A stretch of 64,000 bases of DNA, taken from NCBI GenBank assembly GCA_031841125.1, contig CM063109.1, forward strand, positions 11,260,321 to 11,324,320. The letters run 5' to 3'. Below, in pieces: positions 21,219 to 32,600 of this stretch. This DNA comes from Acanthococcus lagerstroemiae. Taxonomy: Eukaryota > Arthropoda > Insecta > Hemiptera > Eriococcidae. A program made the translations under genes and the position numbers. The number at the start of each line of letters is the position of its first letter. The stretch's first letter is position 1. The notes below the pieces were generated by a model that was given only the letters and a program-made list of their open reading frames with translations, was not told where the DNA came from and ran no database searches.

Positions 21219-21878
21219 TTTAGGCGGAAAGAAGACCCAGCGGCGCAACGACCGGAGGGTGATTAGTAGGCTTGGCGGAAGCGAGAAGTTTTTCTGGAGT
21301 AACAGAGTTTTAAGCTGGGGAAGAAGAAAGTCTTAGGCTAGACGGTAGGTTTTTTAGGCTGGATGAGGTGGCAAGAGAAATCCACAGGAACGGCGAGAAG
21401 AAGCACGAACTTAGCCAGCGTTACGAAAGCGAGACGCGAATCGACGGTTCAGCGAGAGAGTCGCCAACCGAATCTCGGACGAGTGTGTCGAATGAGGGTG
21501 GAAACGGAGATTATATTGGGATGCACGGCGTCTTTTCGGGTCGCAGGATCTGGGGGATTGGATAGAAAGCGGAACGCTGAAGAATGTGGCTGCGGCTCGA
21601 AGACCGAATTCGCCGATATCGGGAGAGAGAGACCGAAAAGACAGTATGAACACCGGGGCTAATGGCCGAGGGACAATAGGTAGCCGGTCGTGCGAGCATC
21701 GCATCTCCGGACGTTTTAGAATCGGTTTCGGAAGGAAGCGGAGAACGGGAGGGATGAAGTCGATACACGTTCGCGAGGGTGAATGTTAGTTAGACCGCGC
21801 GTTCTACCTGCGGAGGCATTCGGACAGTTCGTTTGCAAATCGAGAATTTTGAGGACGACGAAGTATGTCGTCATTACA

Positions 21879-21882
21879 AGGT
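21879..21882. other. Target-site duplication (aggt), right
   Basis: Matches the four bases at 14743-14746 on the other side of the element. Confidence 0.85.
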
Positions 21883-22640
21883 ATGCTGACAATCATGGCC
21901 AGTGACTCACATTTTTTCCGTATGTCGCAAAAAAATTTTCATCCGAGTCTAGAATAATTCTTTTATTTATCATAAGACGTGATTTAGCGGATAGTGCAAT
22001 CAAATTAACTCAAAATGGCGGTGAATCGTGCATTAAATCATGGAATTCCGATTTTTCAGGAATTTGTAAGGGATGACCCCGTGAACCACGCATAATAAAG
22101 TCCCCTTGATTTTAGACACTGTGAAGAGGTCATTTTTCAGTTTTTGGCGATTATCTCGAAGACGGTGCGTCGTACAGAAAATGTTGTGCTTTTTAAAATT
22201 AAAGCCGATAAAATTTCCTACAAAAAAGTGTTCGAAGTCGATACCTAACTGTTACCGTTTCCGAGATATATGAGCAGTTGAAAATGAAAATTTCTCTAGA
22301 AAAGTTGTACTGGTCCCGGTATCTCGTCAAACTTTCTCTTCTAACTCTTTCCCCTTCAATTTTGCAGAAAACTCGTGGGAAAAAAGAAAGCTGTAGAACA
22401 TAAAATTTCCTTTCGAAAAATATGTAGGTTTTCTAAGTTATCCTCATCTGGCTAAGAGTTAAAGCTTTTTACATATCAACATTTTGCTAATCAAATGTTC
22501 GTCACTCAAGTTTCGTTTCCAAAAGGTCTGTAACCCTCTTAATATAATTTTAATCACTTAATATAGTCAATTAAGGTAATTATAATCGCTTAATATGCTG
22601 TTAAATGTGATATTTGTATATTTGCAATCAATACCTGTCA
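21883..22640. other. Non-coding flank of the LTR element
   Basis: No gene is recognised. From about 22130 to 22450 the sequence has the look of an old interspersed repeat (phrases such as ATTATCTCGAAGACGG, CCGAGATATATGAGC and GGTATCTCGTCAAAC), but I found no partner copy in the window. Confidence 0.4.
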
Positions 22641-22647
22641 TACATAA

Positions 22648-22850
22648 TTAACCAATATGGCGGTAGTTCAGCTGTGGTTTTTGATGGTTATGAAGGCACG
22701 AACTCCATGGGAACAGCCGAACAACATCGGAGAGCATCAAGTAAAACATCACTGGATATTGACTGCAATGAGAACATGGCTTTGAGTATAACTCTCCTGG
22801 AGCTACAGAAATCGGATTATTTACATCATACGAGCGTGGAACTGTAGAAC
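22648..22850 (+). pseudogene. Fragment of VFDGY-type transposon-associated protein (tentative)
   Basis: The plus frame reads SAVVFDGYEG...EQHRRAS...LDIDCNENMALSITLLE. It resembles the VFDGY...TKD..H.RR segment of large uncharacterised proteins that are abundant in arthropod repeats and that I recall as PIN/XPG-nuclease-like. Possible later parts of such a protein occur at 23940-24100. The call rests on one motif, the frame is short, and no function should be assumed. Confidence 0.4.
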
Positions 22851-23239
22851 GCGCTACACCATGTGATGCGTGGGTTTCTATCATGCGAATGCCCCGTTGT
22901 AAGCAAAATAATTGCCATTAGCTCTCATTAGCACCAGGACATCTGCATGCCAGAAATGCACGCTCTACAGGTCCAGCATATAGGAAACATGGTTTCTATC
23001 CCTCCAGGAAATTTATACTCAAAATAACATGGTGGCTCCTGGGGCACATTCGAGTTGAGTCCCATTGGAAAATCTAATTAAAATTCGTAACCTATAGTTG
23101 AGTCGCGATAAGGTGCATAGCGGGGGATGGTTTAACATTTTGCGATGGTAAATAAAATGAATGTCGGAGTTGAGTCCCGCGGCGGGTAGCAATTGCGTAG
23201 TAAGTTAGCAGGCTTGTTGAAACCGGTTGGTACGAACAT

Positions 23240-23727
23240 TCTCATCACCTGGTAGTCGCTGCATTTGGGCCAACGTTGGTGGCGCCATATCCAAACATGT
23301 TCCCTCTCCCCAGATTATAAGAATCCCAGCGGTGAAATTGGAAACTACTTAAAACTGTTTTTCGGCCAACCATTTTTGCATCCTGATGATGTGCATGACT
23401 TTTTTGTCGATAAGCTTCTCCAGATGAAAGGAACTGACCCAGACTATGTCCTCCACACGTGCATTCGCCCCGATTCCCAGTTTCCACCTTGTACGTGAGC
23501 AGAGTACATACTCTTCTTCAATTGCGCGTACCACAAACCCCTGCGAGTCATGTCATGCACATTTAAACTCGAATTACCACGCTGTCCATGTCCATCCGTA
23601 CATTTTCATGTTCATTAAAAACCTTTTAAAAGTTCAGTGCGAGACTTACACCAAAATCTTCGAATTAAAGCAATCGAAGAGAAAACGTAACATCCACAAG
23701 AAAGAGACAGCTATTGCCAGACCATGA
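23240..23727 (+). pseudogene. MULE-family transposase, C-terminal fragment, frameshifted
   Basis: Frame 23265-23498 reads QRWWRHIQ, then GNYLKLFFGQPFLHPDDV, then FVDKLL, then PDSQFPPCT. Frame 23446-23727 continues it with IARTTNPCESCHAHLN and VHPYIFMFIKNLLKVQCETY. This order matches the C-terminal part of insect MULE-type transposases, where RTTNxxESFHxxxN is the hallmark. At least one frameshift separates the halves, and the catalytic DDE core upstream is not present. It may have inserted between the two VFDGY-type fragments around it. Confidence 0.75.
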
Positions 23728-23899
23728 TCTGGGTAAACTGAGGATTACCCTCCGCAAAATCGAGACTCAGTTCGGTGAAGAAACACGATTTGGGACTCGG
23801 AAGCCGCCGGACTCCTGTTCATTATCAGGAAAACTTTCTTTTCAATGAAAGGAACAAGACCAAGCTCATTAATATGCTGTTCAGGGCTTGGGTACAAAA

Positions 23900-24240
23900 G
23901 GTATACATGCTATAGAATAGCCAAAGGAGATGTTGACTGCAGTATTGTCAGGTGTACACCTCTCATTCTACTATGGTAACACGTTCCACGAAATACGAAT
24001 GTGTTTTTCTTGAAGGCTGGGAAGGGCAACGCAGACAGACTTTACTCTTCACAACAACTTCAGGCTTTATCATTCAGACCAATCTTCGTCGCGGACATGA
24101 TGTCAGAAGAAGAAAAAGAAGTCAAAAAGGGAATCTCCCGCCTAAGTTTATTGAAAACTTGTGCTTTACTGACTCCTTCCCCTGGCAGGAAAAAATCTGT
24201 TCGAGGAACCAGAAGTGAATCTCATGTCTGCTCTTTTATT
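23900..24240 (+). pseudogene. Possible C-terminal remnant of a VFDGY-type protein
   Basis: In mixed frames the stretch carries PLILLW/YYGNTFHEIRM, then FLKAGKGNADRLYSSQQLQALSF. This is reminiscent of the segment with a (Y/N)G...L...R...F start and a following L-S-x-Q motif near the C-terminus of the proteins tentatively matched at 22648. Two overlapping plus frames (23952-24218 and 24001-24243) cover it. The evidence is weak. Confidence 0.25.
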
Positions 24241-24379
24241 TGATTTTTACGAAAGTGTCTCAATTAAGGCTGATTAAGTTTTCATAGTATCGGCATATTA
24301 ATTTCAAAAAAGTCTGGAATGATTCTAATGAGTTGTAAAAAAACTCAGTTGGTCGTGGTTGTTTCTAAAAGAGCTATAT

Positions 24380-24690
24380 AATATTATGTGAATCTTAATG
24401 AATCTTACAGAAGACCGACCTTCACGCACCTGAACGAATCTGAAAGACAGTCGAAAGAGCTTGAGCAGAGTCTGAATAAGCCTTAGTGCGAGTCCTGAAG
24501 AAGTCCATGTAAATCTGAGCCAGTCCAATGAAAATCAAAATGAGCCATAATGAATCCAAAATCATGACTGATTCTTAACTAGACCTAAGAAAGTTTACGA
24601 ATGATTTAATAAGTCCCAAGGGAGTCAGAATGATGTTAACAAACCCTTAGGCAATGACAAATCCTACGAGCAATCTTGGGAGAGGCAGTT
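24380..24690. repeat. Degenerate short-period repeat (GAATC/GTCC words)
   Basis: Words like GAATCTTACAGA, GAACGAATCTGAA, GAGTCTGAATAAG, GAGTCCTGAAGAAGTCC and GAGTCAGAATGATG recur at roughly 20-bp intervals. Similar words reappear at 25440-25530. It looks like an old decayed simple repeat or the interior of a MITE. It has no coding capacity. Confidence 0.5.
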
Positions 24691-24731
24691 CAGAATGTGT
24701 AAGAACTCAGTAGTTTACCCATCTTTCCGAG

Positions 24732-24960
24732 CAGAAATGTACTAACTCCAAAAAAAAGACTTGATTCCGATTCCTGAAATACCTTTGGAATCGCATCTAA
24801 TTCCGCAAAAAAATCTCGATCCCAAATTTTGGAATTGACTCCATTAAATTTGGCTAAATCCTGGAATCGGATCTAGAACTGGCAATTTTGATTCCTTACA
24901 ACACAATTTCGCACGCGATTCCGCTGATTCTAAAAAGGAGTCGAGCCCTGCTCATCTCTA
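24732..24960. mobile_element. Small hAT-type element with GGAATC/GATTCC interior
   Basis: The left end reads CAGAAATG and the right end, on the minus strand, TAGAGATGAGC. Flanking 8-mers tttccgag (24724-24731) and tttctgag (24961-24968) match at 7 of 8 positions, as expected for an aged hAT duplication. The 229-bp body is built from GATTCC, GGAATC and GATCC words in both orientations. Confidence 0.65.
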
Positions 24961-25864
24961 TTTCTGAGTACTTGGATTTCTATGAAAGAAATTCCACTCT
25001 CGCATCCAGGCTAAGTAAAGGGGATATGGACTGCGGAATGAATTCAACCCTCAGACAGCAAAATAACCGTTTTCACGACCTCTAAAAAGAGAATCAAAAA
25101 TAAAATTATCCAAGGAAGAAAGTAACTAAACAAAATGATAACTGTAGGCTCTCATAACGCTCATTCTCTCATATATTCATGCATCTGCGTACGGTCACTA
25201 TTCATTTGGCCACTCAATCCATTCAGTAAAAAAATAATAAAAAAGCTCATCTCAGAGGCGGCCCGTTTCACAATGATAATGATAGGAATATAATAAGGTG
25301 TAAGTAACAATAAGTACTATCTCCTATTAAAATCAAAGGGCCCATGTCTGGTGCCAGTAAATGTTGACGAGTTTTCAGTCCTGCACGACTCTAGGAAAAC
25401 TTTGTTTAAGGAGTTTTAAATCATGTTCTGAAGAGCAATAATTAAGTATGAGTTTGAAAAATGTTGACGAATCGTGAGTAAGTTCAGAAGAGTCTGAACG
25501 ACTCTTATATGAGCACTGAAAACCATTCAGACCTACCTTAGTCTTACAGATTGCTCCCCTCCATCCGCAAAAAAAATTAGATCGTTCCAAATTTTGTAAG
25601 GCTTGTTACCTAGTCACAGGGCCGCAACCTGTCTTCAGTGTTACGGAAGAGGGGCAACCAAATTTTTGGAAGAGTGAATTTCAATAAAAGGAAGGGATAA
25701 CACGGGATTTTTCAGCGCGGAGGGGACAATAGATCTTTTGTTTTGCTAGGGGAGGAGCAAACTGAGTTACCTGGGAATGATGTCCCAATTTGTACTTCCC
25801 TGTTTATCAGTGAGTTGGAAACATGTGACAGCACACTTCGGAATGTATTTTCATTTACGTCAAT

Positions 25865-26783
25865 TACGGTCCAGTCAAATTAGCATAAAATCTAACTAAA
25901 AATTGCGATCAAAGGCTTCTTTGCGGGTCATTGTACGAACTGGTTCACTAAATAACCCATGTACCCAAACCCACCTGTATGCGTTTTCCACCACGTCGTA
26001 AATGTGCCCCTTCATCAGTCTTTTCCAAATTACTCGAATAGATGAAAAATATTGCAATAGTTTATCAGATTGAAAACATGTTTTTAACATTCCCTGCAAA
26101 ATGATACCAAAAATGACCCCTCTTACACGTAGAAGAGCGTCAAAATCAAAAATAGGAATTTTTGTATTCTTTTATTTTATTTATTTTTTTCAAACAAGTG
26201 GAAAGTTATGCGAGATACGAGGAATATTTATAGGACTAAAAAGATTCTGTGTACAATTTGCTGCAAATCGAACCATATATGATGTCCCCAGCATAACGGG
26301 AACTACCATAAGGGGTCGTCAAGAAAATAGTTTTCCTGTTTTTTCCACGTTTATGCAAATATCTTCCAAATTATGAAGTATTTCGGCAGATCGTACTTTC
26401 TTGGTGGCCCTTGGTGGTGGTTCCCAATACTTCAGGGGCGTCATATTTGGTATAATTTTGTAGGAAAGTGGAAACAGAATCTCTTAGTAGAAAAAATATT
26501 TCCCTTATCTCGCGTAATTTTCTATTGATCTTGTACGAAAAAAACGAAAATAAAAAATACCTACTTTTTGGGTGGCCTCCTGTAGCACTCCCCTTTAAGT
26601 CACAGACATTATGTTTGGTATCATTTTGCAGAGGATTTCGGAGGGCGCATATCGTGTCTCATTAGCTATTCCAATATCTCTCATACTTTTCGAGTTATTT
26701 AGAAAAAACTGACGAAGAGGGCGCAAGGAAACCTTTGATCCGAATTGTTCTAGTTTAAATGCTTACTGGACTGGACTATAGGA
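25865..26783. repeat. Foldback element, family C, copy 1
   Basis: The left arm, reversed, aligns with the right arm over about 390 bp. On the left (reversed) I see GGTATCATTTTGCAGGGA..., TCGAGTAATTTGGAAAAGACTGA; on the right GGTATCATTTTGCAGAGGA..., TCGAGTTATTTAGAAAAAACTGA. Outer ends CTGGACC and CTGGACTGGACTATAGG also correspond. The left arm holds about 115 bp (near 25905-26015) missing from the right arm but present in copy 2. The loop lies near 26280-26400. Frames inside, such as 25896-26099 and 26101-26376, are not genes. Confidence 0.75.
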
Positions 26784-27059
26784 AAGTAGCAGAGTAGAAG
26801 TCGTTGAAATTTCCTAATATTTCTATCTTTTATGACTTCACGTTATTATTGTTGTGAAGGCAAACTAATAATACAAATACTCAGTGGCAAAATTCAGGAT
26901 GGAAATGGAAAACGAATAAGATGGGGACAAAATTTGTTCACGCATATTTCTTGGGGCAGCAAAATGAGCGGAAACCGAGTAAATCCGGCTTTGCAAGTAC
27001 TTAGAAGGCCGAGGGGAAGAAACTATCACTGAATTGCCTCTACCGGGATTGCTTTCTGG

Positions 27060-27848
27060 TAATGATCCCGATCTCAAGATCGATCTTTTAATCGATCTTA
27101 TCGATCATTTAAAATTCTCGATCAAGATCGATGATCGATCATTTTGGTCATGATCGAAATTTCGATCTTTCACAAAGTAACAACAGACCTGTTTAGTGTG
27201 ACGTCACATTGTTCCACAGCCGGCGGCAGCTAGCTGCGGCCTAGGTGTAATGTAAACTTCATCTGTGATAAGTTAAGTGATATTGATATGTGATATGTGA
27301 TAACAATAATGAAACATGAAAGGGTAGTCGTTTTTAATTATGTGAGAATAATTCTGTTTTCAAACTCCAGCTGCAAAAATCAAGTAAAATATAAGAATGC
27401 AAAGGCAAATCAACTGACCAAAATATATGCAATAGGATTCATAGAAAAAATGTATGTTGAGCTCTTCAAGATGGAGAATAAAAAAAAATAATCTCTGTAC
27501 AGCAAGCCTTAATATGTTTTTTATTCCAGGTTGCAGCTCGCAGGTTCAGTTATCAGTTATTAATGTTGGGAGATGTGCTTTTGTGACGAATTTAACAAAA
27601 TTTTCAACTTCAATAAATTTTCTAGATTTTTTACTCATTGACAGCGAGAAATAACCAAAATTCATTTGGATTTTGCAGATTTGCAGATGCAGATAAACTT
27701 ACATCAGTAAAAAAATTCTCTGATTGATCAAGATCGATCTTATCAAAAATCGATCTTTTTACATAAGATCGGATCGAATCGAATATCGGAAGTCGTATGA
27801 TCGAAAATTTCGATCAAATCGATCTTTTTTGAAAGATCGGGATCACTA
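27060..27848. mobile_element. 789-bp hAT-type element with GATCGAT subterminal repeats
   Basis: An exact 8-bp duplication ctttctgg flanks it (27052-27059 and 27849-27856). Terminal repeats are TAATGATCCCGATCT (left) and, reversed from the right, TAGTGATCCCGATCT, a 14 of 15 match. Both ends, about 110-130 bp each, are crowded with AAGATCGATC and GATCGAAATTTCGATC words, likely transposase binding sites. The centre has no transposase; the 64-codon frame at 27297-27491 is unremarkable. The right flank ATACGCCACTG looks like the right end of an older hAT MITE, so this may be a nested insertion. Confidence 0.88.
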
Positions 27849-27856
27849 CTTTCTGG

Positions 27857-29357
27857 ATACGCCACTGTACAACCTCTCGTAGCGATCTTAACATCAAAGT
27901 CGTATTCTTAAGCCCTTGGCAAACTGACCACAAGTATTCTAGGTACCTACATCAGTGTACACAAGTATCTCACAAATCAGCCGGGCGTCAACGAAATGAC
28001 GATACAGTTTTGGCAAGTTCTCGAGACATTCGTCATCCGAGGACGAGTGCGATACTCCCCTTCACCCTAACCCTTCAACACCAAACCATTATTGTCGTCT
28101 GTTTGTAAATACGGCGTACCACTCGAGGGTACGAGGGCGAGTGCTTTCCCATTTTTTGTTTCTTCGAATGACCCTAAATTATTACTTGCAACTGAAACAG
28201 CGCTTTTCAACAATACTAAAAATAACACCGTTGGGTACTTCACACATAAATGCTCTTAATAATTAATTAATCAAAATATTCGTTCGGCGTTCATTGGCTG
28301 ATTTATAGCACACGTCTTTTCTAACTACCCGGTGATTTTATTCGAACTAAAAAGAAGTTTCTATACGGCTCTCATCCACAATGCCGGCACGCGATTAAAC
28401 AAATTTCAGTGACGCGCTTCGGTTACTTTGTATGGCTTCATGGCGAGCGGTAAGCGGCTATCTAGCACCTAGAATTTTGAAGCCCACTGTGGATACATCA
28501 ACAGAAGAGGTAATGATTCGGAGCACACTGTCGTCTTCATATCTTTTCAAAAGATATGGACCATCTTTGAAGTAACGGAGCAGAGAGTATATTCTGCTAA
28601 CATAATGCTTTCCATTAACAGCGCACGTTAATGTACGCTCGTATATAGTTTGTACAAAATGTGCTACAAACCATATGGGATTAGGAGGAGTTGCTACCGA
28701 CTTGTGGTAATGGAGTTTAAAATAATCGTGACAAGCGGCGATGTTCTTTCACCGATGAAATAGGTGTAGATTTGGCGCGTGCTTTTTATTTGAGAAAAGA
28801 AAAAGAAGAGTTTTTCTATCCGCAGGTAATGATTTTGATGGTTTAATTAGGCGAGTTACGGTTCACGTTCAGTTACTTGCCCATGGTACAGAATAGAGGA
28901 ATCTACCGCGGCTAATCACGCACAGTTGGGAGGCGACTTCGTGTTCGTGATATATACGATATTCAAACGGAGATGTTGAAATTTTCACGCAGTCCTTGAA
29001 CCCCTGGGTTCGCCACATCGAAAATAATTTTAATTTTCTGTTTACGGCGCGCAAGATTACCGGACACTGCTGTCAGCAGAGGAAATAATTTGTGTGCTTG
29101 TAATTTAAATGTGTAGTATTCGCTGGCACTGAATATTTTTACATCCTCCTTCAGATACATCATCTTGCTGGCGTGGACTTGGGAAAACACCGAGCAGAGT
29201 GAATCTGACTGCTTAGTCTATCACGATGATAAGTTAGTATACCTACCTACTTATTAAAGCTGATGAGATTTGATACTTCAGTAAGTGGCTTAAATTGATG
29301 TGCCACTGACTAGCCATACCGTGTTTGTAATGGACGGCAGATACGAATGAAGATTGT
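27857..29357. other. Non-coding stretch, partly CpG-rich
   Basis: No recognisable gene. Between 28000 and 28470 CpG density rises slightly (for example near 28015-28060), without a coding signal. The minus frames at 28869-29190 match nothing known. Confidence 0.4.
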
Positions 29358-29625
29358 CAGGGACGAACCTAAACGTTTTTCCTGGAGAGGAGGAGAGGGG
29401 GAGGCAAAAATTGTGAAAGTCCCAACTGACTCAACTTAAAATTCCCAGGTATCAAAGCAGAAAAAAAACTACATTGAATTGTTGGATTTTTCCAACTTTT
29501 CAACTCAAAATTTCCAAGTCTCAAAGCACAAAGCAAAAAAAAAAAAAGTTGGCTTGTTGGATTTTCCCCAATTTTTTATCTTTTGATCCATCTACTCTTA
29601 CATTTCCCAGCTCCGCCTGACTGAA
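29358..29625 (+). repeat. Dispersed repeat family F, copy 2
   Basis: Starts CAGGGACGAAC and carries GGCAAAAATTGTGAAAGTCCC, CAACTGACTCAACT, ATTCCCAGGTATCAAAGCA and TTTTGATCCATCTAC, the same order as the copy at 36210. The segment from the poly-A to CTTGTTGGATTTT is partly doubled (29455-29560). Confidence 0.6.
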
Positions 29626-32600
29626 ATGGTGAATTTTTCCAGCTGTGGAATAATTATCACGAGCAGAGTAAATTATTGATTATTAAATATTATTATTTAT
29701 TAAAATATTAATATTTTAATAATCTCCCATCGAGGAAAAAAAATTATTGCAACCAATTTAAGAATTATTGCGCAGTGTAAAATTCAATAAGTCACTCTCA
29801 TCATTGCCCACAATTAAGGACCAGAAAATTCATAATCAGAATTTATTACTGCAAAACATAACAATTAAATAAACCAATCTTCTGGATAATATATCTTCTA
29901 GCAGAAAACTTCTCCATCATGGCGTCGGGATTCTTCACTTTCCTGATGGCAAAATAAAAATTACCATCAGTCATAGATGTCAGATAATTACACGTAAATA
30001 AATTGACTCTACTATGAGCAATCAAGTCCATCGCGGACAGTGGACCACTATGATCAAACGAACAATCAGAGAAGCTACGAGCCTCAAGCATTGACTCTCC
30101 TATGAGAAGTCAATTGTGTTCAGTGGGGACAAGGTACCATTACAGGTAAAGCAGCCAGTTTAAGAATTATCGAAATTCTCTTACGAAGGGCCCACGAAAA
30201 GGGTAAAGTTATTTCTCAAAATTGGAGGATCGCTTTCCTCAATAACATAACCAAGAAGGGCAGAAGACTCATGTAACGCAATTGTAAAATAAATACGCCA
30301 GTTAATAAACTGATAAATAAGTAACTATCTGATCTGAGAAATGGTTCTTCTGTTCTTACCACCAAAACAATGTCGTTTGTGAATCAACTGAGAAATGTCC
30401 AAAACTATCCGCGGCCCACAAACCAACGTACCATACGAAACGCGAAAAACTAAGTGTCGGGCAATTTTACTTCTCCCGAGAATTTCAGATCTTGGGCCTT
30501 TGAAAAGGGGGCGGGGACCACTGTAAACCTGACGTGGTCCAATGGGAGCTGCTGTAAACATGACGTGGTCCAACTGACTGGAGACGTGACCTCATCCGAG
30601 ATGAGGAAATTAATTATGGATTAATTACCATTAATTATTTTATAATAATTAGTACCTGATTTTCGATTTAATCGAATCAGAACTTCACGAATTTTTGACA
30701 CCAACTGCTGAGTGAAAAATTCCTACCGGGGGGGGGAAGAGTTTCTCCCTACTCCCTATCGGTACATGCCTGCAGATTGTTTTCAGAAAAGGTATACCAA
30801 TATTCAATAGAAGATAGTTATTTGAGGAATAACGTTTGTTGGGGTTTCCAAGTTACCATATCTCTGCCCAGTGGACCCTTATTAGTAGGGGTTAGAGTCA
30901 AAGTAATCTCAAGAAGGAATTCAGCGATTCCAAAAACCCTATCCCCGATGTACTTGACGGTATTATCTATAATTTTTAGGTTCCGTCCCCTCGGTAGAGC
31001 CTTCGAAATTGAGGTTTGAACCCAAAAATATAGTAAGTGGATGAAGCGTTTCTGAAATCCGAGTAGGCATTTATTGTTTGCATGCTTTATTTCGTTTACT
31101 CTGGTCTGTAATATTTAAATTTCAAAAAGTGTACTTTTTGCTCTAAATTCAACAGAAGCCATGGCCTTTGAATCAGTTTTTCCAAAAATTCTTGGTATAT
31201 ATTCCACCCTTATAAATGAGAACGATTCCTCATGAACAAATACATTTTTGGGACCATTCACGATTTTTTGGAAATTTTAAAGCAAAATTGCATATTTTCT
31301 TATGAGGAATGTTAAACTTGACCCCACTCCGGTGAGATCGTTCAGTATTTTTAATTTCAAAACAATTTTGGTTAGTGGCGTTTCAAACAAAAAGAATGAG
31401 TTTAGCGACTGGAAGCAGGAAATTTCAAAAATAGCAAAATTTTAGACTACTTCATGGTTACAAATCTATTATATTAAAAGAATTGATGAAAACTAATACG
31501 AATTCGTCCGGCCGTTCTATCCAGCCGTTTGCTTTATTTTTTTTTAATGGAAGGTACTTATAAGTACATATGTCATCAAGTATTGGAATTCACACAACTT
31601 TGACCTTACTCAAGTTATACTCAAACGAGACTTAATTTATAAATTTTCCCATCTTTTCCTCCACTCAAACATTAATACCTCCGGTTTTAATTAATTATCA
31701 ATGTTCATTCTTGTCTAAGAACACTCAGTGGATCACCACCTTTCATTTGAGCTTTTGACCACTCAAATCGGTTGAGTCTGAGGACAGTTGTGAGTGTACA
31801 TTCAACTTCACCTGCTATAATTTTAGAAAGGAAACACATGGTAAATTAAAGAAAAATAAAATAAAAAACACTTGCTTCATTTTGATTGGCTCTCAGCTTC
31901 AGCCGTTATAGTACTTCCAATTAACAACTAATGCTGAGGAGCGGCACGGGTCTTCTAGCATGTATAATTATACTTTTGCTCGGAAACCTATATGCGATTA
32001 GCAACGTTAATGACAACGGCGCTAACATAACATTTTTATGGTTATTCTATCATTAGTGTCTTAACAAGAAAAGTCTGAAAGCAAGATGTCACTCACTATA
32101 TAGTTCAGGGAGTACCGTATAGTCAACTGTTAGAATCTGTTTTCTTATTGGTAGTTATTATTGTCACGAGAGTCAGTCAGTGTTAAGGAATGATCGCCTA
32201 TTAGTTCCTGTGTTATTGATGGTTATTGGATGTGGTCGAAAGGACAAATTACAATTTAATTCCCTGAAACTTAGTTTACATAGGCGCACCAAATGACACA
32301 GGCTATCACTGTAATCAAACATTGCATAGATTATACTTTTTTAACGTTTAAGCACTCTCTAAATTATTATGAACTGCACCATATTTATCAACTTTTTGAG
32401 ATATCTAGCCGTGTTACATTTAGCTCCACATGTGGCGGAATTCCTCCAGTGGAATGCAATGTACGCGCCACACACACACTTGATAAGACTAGTAAAGGAT
32501 AAAAAAGTGTTTCTGAATCTCCCTAGAATTTGGATCCATGACCAAGTAACAATAGCATGCCCAAGGGGTCCGGACTTACGCTTAGCGATTTTGTCGAATA

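Larger units (their letters stand above)
14747..21878 (-). mobile_element. LTR retrotransposon, gag-only, non-autonomous (Ty3/gypsy type)
   Basis: Two direct repeats of 1,994 bp (14747-16740 and 19885-21878) start TGTCGTGAAA and end CATTACA. They flank a 3,144-bp interior. On the minus strand the right repeat is the 5' LTR: a perfect 18-nt match to the tRNA-Lys1,2-type primer site lies 2 nt inside it. One large gag frame fills the interior. No protease, RT, RNase H or integrase motif is present, so movement must rely on enzymes from another element, as in TR-GAG elements described in plants. The 4-bp aggt duplication and LTRs without visible differences point to a very recent insertion. The Ty3/gypsy assignment rests on the gag fold motifs, the duplication length and the primer site, not on RT. 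Confidence 0.93.
19885..21878 (-). repeat. 5' LTR (right copy)
   Basis: Direct partner of 14747-16740. Its end at 21878 is followed by the aggt duplication. It should carry the promoter and the start of the transcript. The gag frame begins 197 bp inside its inner edge, so the R-U5 part must be coding if the first methionine is used. Confidence 0.95.
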
